Source: Agarophyton chilense
Taxonomy: Eukaryota > Rhodophyta > Florideophyceae > Gracilariales > Gracilariaceae
Length of the DNA: 64,000 nucleotides
Assembly (NCBI GenBank): GCA_030374765.1
Contig: JARGXX010000004.1
Location: forward strand, 1,612,001 to 1,676,000
Direction: 5' to 3'
In this document: piece by piece, positions 57,567 through 64,000 of the stretch
How positions within the stretch are numbered: position 1 is the first letter of the stretch
Layout: each line of letters starts with the position of its first letter
Made by a program: the position numbers and the translations under genes
The notes under the pieces: model-generated
Database searches by the model: none
Seen by the model: only the letters and a program-made list of their open reading frames with translations
What the model was told of the DNA's origin: nothing

Positions 57567-58202
57567 TGCACCCTCTATCAGCCCACTGTACCGGTTGAAG
57601 CGCCTTTGGCGTGGACGGGAGACGGCTTGTGTGTACCAACGGTACTGCGTCTGGCAAGGGGTCCCCCACAGAGTGAAAAGCCTGTGTCGGTCGGTAAGAC
57701 CTGGAGGATTCCTGGGATTCAGTACTGGACGGGAAGCTGCCGCAAGTGGTGCCGCGTAACCTTTCCTGCAAAAGGCCAGCTTGGGTATATGAGTGAAGGC
57801 ATATCTCGCTGTCATTAGCTCTCCTCGGGAAGCCTTGTAGGGATTGTATACGCGTGCTTCTGGTTGGCGCAGAAGTACGTAGGCTGCAGAAATCGTCTCA
57901 CATCCGGAGTGTCTTATCGGAAGTCGGGAGTCTGACTCCTAGTGACCATTGACATAAGTCTTTCGTTGCGTATCGTCCTAAGAAGATTTTGGAGAATTAT
58001 CGCTAGGTTGAGCTTCGTTCTCCCCTTGTCATTTTATCTATTTTTATCTGACGGGTTGAGTATTGTCCCTGTCTTGCCGTTCTACTTATCTCTTTGCGAA
58101 ACCGAACTACACTTATCTGTACGGGCCTTTTTTTGGCTACGAGGGACTCCCATTTACATTGACTTTTACTGTCAAGTTGGCCCACCGCGTCACACTCCCA
58201 AG

Positions 58203-61200
58203 ATGGCGCCCACATGGTACTCTCGAGGAGGCAGTTCCGTGGAAGCCGGCCCTTCAGTTACTACCTTCGATGGTTCATCTATTGATGTTGTGAAGTTCTT
58301 TTTCTATTTCGAAAATGTTGCTATGAGAGGAAAATCCAAGGAAGAGATGGCATTAGAATTGCTCGGTTTCCTAGAGAAGGAGGCGTTCGAGTTTTATTAT
58401 GATACTTATGCTGTCAATGGTTCACTCTCTGAAGAAGCAAAAGATTATGAATCTGTCAAGAAAACCTTCATCAATCGATTCGGAGAAGTTAAAGAACCTG
58501 AGGAAGACATTCGATTGGCAATATCGGCAAAATTGGATTACGGTGACTTAGTTGGTTCAATGAGTTACATGGATAACCTCTTTCAGAAGGCGGGTTTTAA
58601 TGCCGAGGCGAAGTTTGGCCTTTTGAAAAAGGCTGTTATGGGGTACGCAGACCTGGCCCAGTTTGTCATCTTTCGAGGTGCAGAAAATTACGATGAGTTA
58701 AAGGTTCAAGTGAAAGCCTTTGACACTGCCAAGAAAACGATTGGACCACATGTCTCGTTCTTTACCCCACCAAAGCGTATTGTCCCTAATCCTAGGATCC
58801 TTGAAGGTCCTTCTTCGTCCCATGGTTTGGAGTCTAAGGTCGACAAGTTAGCAGATCAGCTTTCACAGCTCTCTCTCATGGTGAAGAAATCACAGACAGA
58901 TCGCCGAGACTCAGAAAGGTCTTGTTCTTACTGTAGGAAGCCCGGACATTACGCTTCTCAGTGTGACTCAAACCCGCATCGTGATACGAGATGTAATCGG
59001 TGTGGCAAGATGGGACATTCTGAAATCACCTGTTGGCGACGGATATGGCCCGACGAAGCTCGAAAGGTATCAAACAATTCTGAAGAACAGAGAGAAACCT
59101 CAAATAATGATCGAAAAGGGCCTGATCCTGTTTCAATTGTGACGGAGGACTCAGAAACGACTGATGTCGTCGCTGCAATGAAAAGAACCGTGGACGGAGA
59201 AGCGCTACCAAAACAGCTTCGCTCGGAAGGCAAAGCGCCCATTCCGTTCATGTTGAACCCGCCTCTTCATGAAGAAAGAGTTCGTCGTAAGAAGATTACC
59301 GAAGGTAAGCCAAGAAAGCAGAAGCAGAGGAAGCCGAAGAAAGAAAACATACCAGATCATGCAAGCAAGTATAATGTAATTACAGAGTTGGCAAACGCCT
59401 CTTCTGGGATCACGTTTGGCCAGTTGATGCGCGGAGATGCCGACGATGCCAAGAAACAGATCAGAAAGCTCATTAGTCGCCGAAGCACTGTTCGCCGTCC
59501 TTTTGTGGGCCCTGTTGCCAAGCACCCTAGACGTTTAAAAGCTGTTTCTGTCGGAATATTCGGGAGGGAAACTGAAGCTCTGCTTGATTCTGGCGCTGTT
59601 CCTAATCTAATCTCAAAGAAGTTGTGCGAAAAGCTTTCTCTGAACCCCAAGGAAACCTCAAAAAAGATTACTGTCGCCAATGGAGACAGTGCTTCATGCA
59701 GAGGAGTTCTTCACGACGTGCCAGTCTCCTTCGGAGGTATATCAGTTCCGCTAGATTTTCTTGTCATTGAAGGGCCACCGTTCGATGTCATCATCGGGTG
59801 CCCAACTCTAGAGATGCTACAGGCTTGCTTAGACCTTGGCAACCAACAAGTGAAGATGAAGATTGCCGGACAGAAGATTATACTCGGTTTTGACTACGCC
59901 CGTGTTGAGGCCCCAGATGGAGAAGGATCTGATACGGATAGTGAAGACTTTACGTCAGATTCTGATGCCGCTGTTGAGGATACTGTCTCTGAAGATGAAG
60001 AACTGGTCGTGGCTCTTACTGACAAAGTGAGAATTGATGAAGATGAGATTATACCGGAACTGAATATATCTGGATCCGATCCTCAGGAAGAACTTTTGCT
60101 GTCCAAGTTGTCTCACATACCTACGAAAGAAAAAGGAAAATTTATTTCGAGTTTGAAGGAGACCAATGTCATCGCTTGGACCCTGATGGACCTCCGCCCA
60201 GCAGATGTTCCAGTATCACATTCGTTCGAACTGACTATCAACAAGCCTATATATTTCAGAGCGAGAAGAATGTCTCCTAGGCATAATGAGTTCATCCGGG
60301 AAGAGATCGATTTATTACTGGAGGCAGGTATCATTACTCCTTCTGCATCAGCGTGGTCCTTTCCTGTTGTTATCGCAACCAAGAAGGATGGTAGCCCCAG
60401 GTTCTGCGTGGATTACCGAGAACTCAACCGTGTCATGAAAGCCGATCGATGGCCGTTGCCACGTATGGAAGAGATCTTTGATGACTTAGGCGGATGCTGT
60501 TTCTTTACAACGCTTGATCTTTTCACTGGATACTGGCAAGTGAAAATGTCGGAAGAGTGCAAAGAAATGACTACTTTCGTATGCAGATATGGGACCTTCA
60601 TGTTCGAAGTAATGCCATTTGGACTTATGAATGCTCCTTCTACCTTTCAGCGTATGATGGACGTCGTCCTCCGTGGGCTTTCCTTCGTCCGGGTCTATAT
60701 CGACGACGTTGTAATCTTTTCGAGAAGTCTCGAAGAACATGTACGGCACATCCGGTCTGTCTTGGAACGAATAAGTATGCATGGCCTTAAACTGAAGTTA
60801 TCAAAGTGTTTCTTTGCCCTTCCTAAGGTACATCTTCTCGGCCACGTTATTGACGCGAGTGGCGTTTCAGTAGATCAAGCAAAGATTGATAAGATTCAGG
60901 AGGCACCCATACCTTCCACCACGACGGAGTTGAGATCATTCCTTGGCCTAGCCGGATACTATCGTCGCTTCATCAGAAACTTTGCTGAGACTTCGGCAGT
61001 GCTTCACAGTGCTACCTCGGGAAATAAAACCCTGACTTGGACTGAAGACATGCTTGACGCCTTCCACGGGTTGAAGAAGAAGTTAACTCAGCCACCAGTG
61101 TTGTCATTCCCGGACTTTGAGAAACCTTTCATTGTTGAGACAGATGCGTCGAGTGTGTCGCTTGGGGCCGTGTTGTCTCAGAAGAAAGAAGACGGTAGGA

Positions 61201-62816
61201 TCCACCCCTTGCAGTTCGCTAGTCGCACGATGACTGCAGCGGAAAGGAACTATTCTGCATCTGAGAGAGAAGCATTGGCAGTCATATTTGCCCTGAAAAA
61301 GTTCAGAGTGTATCTTCTCTCCTCTGTTCCGTTCAAAGTTATTACGGATCATATGGCTCTCCGATATGCCTTTCAGAAACGTGATATACATGGTCGCCTA
61401 GCCCGTTGGCTCGATTTCCTTGCCGAGTATGACTTTGAGATAGTATATCGGGCTGGGAAGGACAACGGTGCTGCCGACTATCTTTCGAGGATTCTCCAAG
61501 GTGATAAGGTTGAGTTGCACGAGGATGAAGGAGACCTCGTATGCCTCATAGGTGACACTGATCAATTTCGTGGACTTGAACCATACTATGCAAACATTGC
61601 CCGTTATCTCTGTGGAATGTCAATGAACGAACATGACAGTCATGTTCGCCAAATCGTGAGACGGAATGCGAAACGGTTCTTAGTTTGGGAAGGAAAGCTA
61701 TTCAGGCGCACTACAAAGGGTCTACGAGTCGTACCAGATGTTTCTCATAGGCAGAGTATACTGAGGTCTTTTCATGACGATATCGGACACTGGGACGTCA
61801 AGGCTACAAGGAAGTTTATTACGGAGAGGTTTTGGTGGCCTACAATGTATCGAGAAACTGGGGATTACGTCAAAAGCTGTGACGCTTGTCAGAGGATGGC
61901 ACCACTTCCACAGTACTATACTAGCCTTCACACACCGGTTTCGTCTCTGTTTGATGTGTTTTCAATTGACTTTGCCGGTCCTTTCCAGAAGAGCAAGGCA
62001 GGAAACCGATTTCTCTTGGTTTGTGTTGAGCATCTTACTGGATGGCCGATTGCCGCCCCGACAAGGAATTCAACGTCAGAAACTGTAGTAGAATTTGTGA
62101 AAAGTGGAATCATCGCCCCTTTTGGCCTTCCCCGTGTCATCGTATCCGACAATGCGACCTGTTTCACGTCCATGTCACTCGTTTCGTTCATGAAAGAGAA
62201 AGGAATCAAGTGGAAAACTGTTCTGGCTTACGCACCTATGTCCAATGGTAGGGCTGAGAGAATGGTTGGTACACTTAAACGAGCTCTTGGAAAGACTGTC
62301 TTAGCCCGTGGTTCAAGCTGGGATGATGACCTCCCTTCAGTTCTATATGGATATCGACGTCGCCATCTTGCCAGCGGAATATCGCCTTTTGAATTGCTTT
62401 ATGGCGTGAAACCACGTATGACATCGTATGACTCGGGTGTGGCGGTGCAGCATGGGGATTCTTCACAGATATTTAGGACCTTGGAGACTTTAGCTTCATC
62501 TAATCCTCGGGCAGCGCGTGCTGAGATGAGAGTTACTAGGGATATTCCGGAGAAGAAGATAAGAAAGTTCCAGGTTGGAGATGAGGTTTTGGTGGCGAAG
62601 GGGAAGGCGCTGAATACCACAGTGAAGTGGCCGGCATTCTCCTCAAAGTACTTTGGACCTTGCCGTGTTGTCCGTGCAGATCACCCCAGGTACACTTTGG
62701 TCTCACCACACAACCGCTATACTCGTCAAGGGATACATTGTCGACGCCTCAAAATCTATCTGCCGCGACCATTGGATGCTAAGGTTTCCGGGTTGCCGCG
62801 GCGTAGCAACCGTTGA
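58203..62816 (+). CDS. Element 4 gag-pol polyprotein, single frame
   Basis: 1,537 residues from ATG 58203, which lies 12 bases before the LTR end, so the frame crosses the primer-binding site. The frame is open upstream to 57942, but that N-terminus is hydrophobic and non-gag-like. Residue numbers run from 58203. Gag helical domain about 30-190. Two CCHC knuckles at 241-254 (CSYCRKPGHYASQC) and 264-277 (CNRCGKMGHSEITC). A basic/acidic linker. Protease D-S-G-A at 462. RT with RFCVDYRELNRV, FTTLDLFTGYWQV and YIDD at 832-835. RNase H with ETDAS (D981). Integrase HHCC finger, then D1256, D1316 and E1352 (DX59DX35E), and a basic tail. It is one continuous frame with no shift between gag and pol. 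It stops 11 bases before the 3' LTR. All domains look present; there is no chromodomain. Confidence 0.93.
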   Translation: MAPTWYSRGGSSVEAGPSVTTFDGSSIDVVKFFFYFENVAMRGKSKEEMALELLGFLEKEAFEFYYDTYAVNGSLSEEAKDYESVKKTFINRFGEVKEPEEDIRLAISAKLDYGDLVGSMSYMDNLFQKAGFNAEAKFGLLKKAVMGYADLAQFVIFRGAENYDELKVQVKAFDTAKKTIGPHVSFFTPPKRIVPNPRILEGPSSSHGLESKVDKLADQLSQLSLMVKKSQTDRRDSERSCSYCRKPGHYASQCDSNPHRDTRCNRCGKMGHSEITCWRRIWPDEARKVSNNSEEQRETSNNDRKGPDPVSIVTEDSETTDVVAAMKRTVDGEALPKQLRSEGKAPIPFMLNPPLHEERVRRKKITEGKPRKQKQRKPKKENIPDHASKYNVITELANASSGITFGQLMRGDADDAKKQIRKLISRRSTVRRPFVGPVAKHPRRLKAVSVGIFGRETEALLDSGAVPNLISKKLCEKLSLNPKETSKKITVANGDSASCRGVLHDVPVSFGGISVPLDFLVIEGPPFDVIIGCPTLEMLQACLDLGNQQVKMKIAGQKIILGFDYARVEAPDGEGSDTDSEDFTSDSDAAVEDTVSEDEELVVALTDKVRIDEDEIIPELNISGSDPQEELLLSKLSHIPTKEKGKFISSLKETNVIAWTLMDLRPADVPVSHSFELTINKPIYFRARRMSPRHNEFIREEIDLLLEAGIITPSASAWSFPVVIATKKDGSPRFCVDYRELNRVMKADRWPLPRMEEIFDDLGGCCFFTTLDLFTGYWQVKMSEECKEMTTFVCRYGTFMFEVMPFGLMNAPSTFQRMMDVVLRGLSFVRVYIDDVVIFSRSLEEHVRHIRSVLERISMHGLKLKLSKCFFALPKVHLLGHVIDASGVSVDQAKIDKIQEAPIPSTTTELRSFLGLAGYYRRFIRNFAETSAVLHSATSGNKTLTWTEDMLDAFHGLKKKLTQPPVLSFPDFEKPFIVETDASSVSLGAVLSQKKEDGRIHPLQFASRTMTAAERNYSASEREALAVIFALKKFRVYLLSSVPFKVITDHMALRYAFQKRDIHGRLARWLDFLAEYDFEIVYRAGKDNGAADYLSRILQGDKVELHEDEGDLVCLIGDTDQFRGLEPYYANIARYLCGMSMNEHDSHVRQIVRRNAKRFLVWEGKLFRRTTKGLRVVPDVSHRQSILRSFHDDIGHWDVKATRKFITERFWWPTMYRETGDYVKSCDACQRMAPLPQYYTSLHTPVSSLFDVFSIDFAGPFQKSKAGNRFLLVCVEHLTGWPIAAPTRNSTSETVVEFVKSGIIAPFGLPRVIVSDNATCFTSMSLVSFMKEKGIKWKTVLAYAPMSNGRAERMVGTLKRALGKTVLARGSSWDDDLPSVLYGYRRRHLASGISPFELLYGVKPRMTSYDSGVAVQHGDSSQIFRTLETLASSNPRAARAEMRVTRDIPEKKIRKFQVGDEVLVAKGKALNTTVKWPAFSSKYFGPCRVVRADHPRYTLVSPHNRYTRQGIHCRRLKIYLPRPLDAKVSGLPRRSNR
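58215..58230 (+). other. Element 4 primer-binding site, inside the coding frame
   Basis: TGGTACTCTCGAGGAG directly abuts the LTR end. TGG matches a tRNA CCA tail. The sequence is neither initiator-Met type nor that of Elements 1-3. The bases encode W-Y-S-R-G of gag. Confidence 0.7.
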
Positions 62817-62827
62817 GCTTGGGGCTG

Positions 62828-63973
62828 TGTGGGTCGCGGAACGTGTGGAATGTTCCGGCACTGCTGTAACACACGTGTAGGATGTGCCAGCAGCGCCGGG
62901 AGTTCCTACATCTTTGTTGACGCCGACGTTGCAGTGGTATTCTGGTGATGTCAGGCGTAGTTGTTACATTTTAATTGGTTAGTGTGCTGCTGTACTGGCT
63001 TCTAGAAGCCAATAGAGTAACCTAGAAGCACACCGTAGTAATAAGTGAGTATCAATGCGTTGCAGCCCATTCTGTGGGTTCTAGATCTCTATAAAAGGGC
63101 CTCTGAAGTCTCCGAACACCATCTCGGACGACCTCAAGCCAACAAACACCCAATTCAACTATTTCCTTTGGCTTCGAGCCCTTCAACTATAACAAAAGGT
63201 GAGGCGTTTGCCGCCTAGGGTCCAGTGAGGCGCTTGCCGCTGGAGGAGCAACCCTATAATTATCTAAAATCGGTGAGGCGTTTGCCGCCGTATAGAGGAC
63301 CAGTGAGGCGTTTGCCGCTGGAAGGTGCACCCTCTATCAGCCCACTGTACCGGTTGAAGCGCCTTTGGCGTGGACGGGAGACGGCTTGTGTGTACCAACG
63401 GTACTGCGTCTGGCAAGGGGTCCCCCACAGAGTGAAAAGCCTGTGTCGGTCGGTAAGACCTGGAGGATTCCTGGGATTCAGTACTGGACGGGAAGCTGCC
63501 GCAAGTGGTGCCGCGTAACCTTTCCTGCAAAAGGCCAGCTTGGGTATATGAGTGAAGGCATATCTCGCTGTCATTAGCTCTCCTCGGGAAGCCTTGTAGG
63601 GATTGTATACGCGTGCTTCTGGTTGGCGCAGAAGTACGTAGGCTGCAGAAATCGTCTCACATCCGGAGTGTCTTATCGGAAGTCGGGAGTCTGACTCCTA
63701 GTGACCATTGACATAAGTCTTTCGTTGCGTATCGTCCTAAGAAGATTTTGGAGAATTATCGCTAGGTTGAGCTTCGTTCTCCCCTTGTCATTTTATCTAT
63801 TTTTATCTGACGGGTTGAGTATTGTCCCTGTCTTGCCGTTCTACTTATCTCTTTGCGAAACCGAACTACACTTATCTGTACGGGCCTTTTTTTGGCTACG
63901 AGGGACTCCCATTTACATTGACTTTTACTGTCAAGTTGGCCCACCGCGTCACACTCCCAAGATGGCGCCCACA
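62828..63973 (+). repeat. Element 4 3' LTR
   Basis: 1,146 bp at a constant offset of 5,759 from the 5' LTR. No difference was noticed on reading both. It is preceded by a short weakly purine-rich stretch (GAGCTTGGGGCTG). Confidence 0.95.
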
Positions 63974-64000
63974 GATACTTTGCAAAAAGCAATCGTGGCG

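Larger units (their letters stand above)
57069..58214 (+). repeat. Element 4 5' LTR
   Basis: 1,146 bp, TGTGGGTCGCGG...GGCGCCCACA (tips TGTGGG/CCCACA). The promoter TATAAAA is at 57331-57337, so transcription should begin near 57360. Four GAGGCG-TTTGCCGC hairpin repeats lie in the leader. Confidence 0.95.
57069..63973 (+). mobile_element. Element 4: young Ty3/gypsy LTR element, looks whole
   Basis: 6,905 bp with TG...CA termini, perfect GATAC target duplication, two 1,146-bp LTRs that look identical throughout, one uninterrupted gag-pol frame and all catalytic motifs. Zero breaks seen. No chromodomain and no antisense accessory frame, unlike Elements 1-3. The identical LTRs imply very recent insertion. 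An old solo-type LTR of the same family lies at 20814-43161, so the family has been present for a long time. Confidence 0.95.

Noticed and set aside
57942-58202. In-frame extension of the Element 4 polyprotein upstream of 58203
   Set aside because: The 87 extra residues are hydrophobic and unlike gag, and lie wholly in the LTR. The 3' LTR carries the same open frame with nothing after it. It is more likely untranslated leader.
1-64000. CRISPR arrays, bacterial operons, tRNA or rRNA genes
   Set aside because: No direct-repeat/spacer pattern, Shine-Dalgarno-led gene runs, cloverleaf or rRNA-like segments were seen. Splice signals and element types are eukaryotic.

Overview
This is a eukaryotic nuclear window made mostly of transposable elements, with only three or four host genes. 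The host genes are compact. One carries a single short intron with textbook ends (GTAAGT...TTATAG, 77 bases), and two encode secreted proteins with signal peptides. I think a red macroalga (Florideophyceae, something like Chondrus) is the likeliest source, because of the mix of chromodomain Ty3/gypsy elements, short-intron genes and a secreted VWA protein. This is inference; no ribosomal or organelle marker is present to prove it.

Layout. 0.2-1.1 kb: Ty1/copia scrap. 1.8-13.5 kb: Element 1, a broken chromodomain Ty3/gypsy element on the minus strand, with an LTR of the same family abutting it head to head. 13.5-14.8 kb: AT-rich DNA with a possible hAT scrap. 14.8-16.3 kb: intronless GC-rich F-box gene. 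16.9-19.1 kb: old gypsy remnant of another lineage. 19.5-20.4 kb: a secreted-protein gene on the minus strand. 20.6-46.3 kb: a five-level nest. A piggyBac DNA transposon holds an old solo LTR of the Element 4 family; that holds an old LTR of the Element 3 family; that holds Element 2; and Element 2's 3' LTR holds Element 3. Target-site duplications close exactly around levels 1, 2, 4 and 5. 47.4-52.3 kb: a 23-bp tandem array and a decayed Helitron (Rep plus Pif1-type helicase). 52.8-53.3 kb: a MITE. 55.7-56.7 kb: a secreted VWA protein gene with one frame change. 57.1-64.0 kb: Element 4, a young, whole-looking Ty3/gypsy element with apparently identical LTRs.

The most unusual observation is in Elements 1-3, three diverged chromovirus families. 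Each carries an extra reading frame on the opposite strand between pol and the 3' LTR. It converges on pol with about 160-260 bases between stops, over a zone that is purine-rich on the pol strand. The frames of Elements 2 and 3 are clearly related along their C-terminal part, and those of Elements 1 and 3 share a spaced motif. I recognise no known domain in it.

Elements 1-3 also share one non-standard primer-binding site (TGGTCTCC(C/T)GAC). Element 4 uses a different one, and its gag start codon lies inside the LTR, so its primer-binding site is translated.
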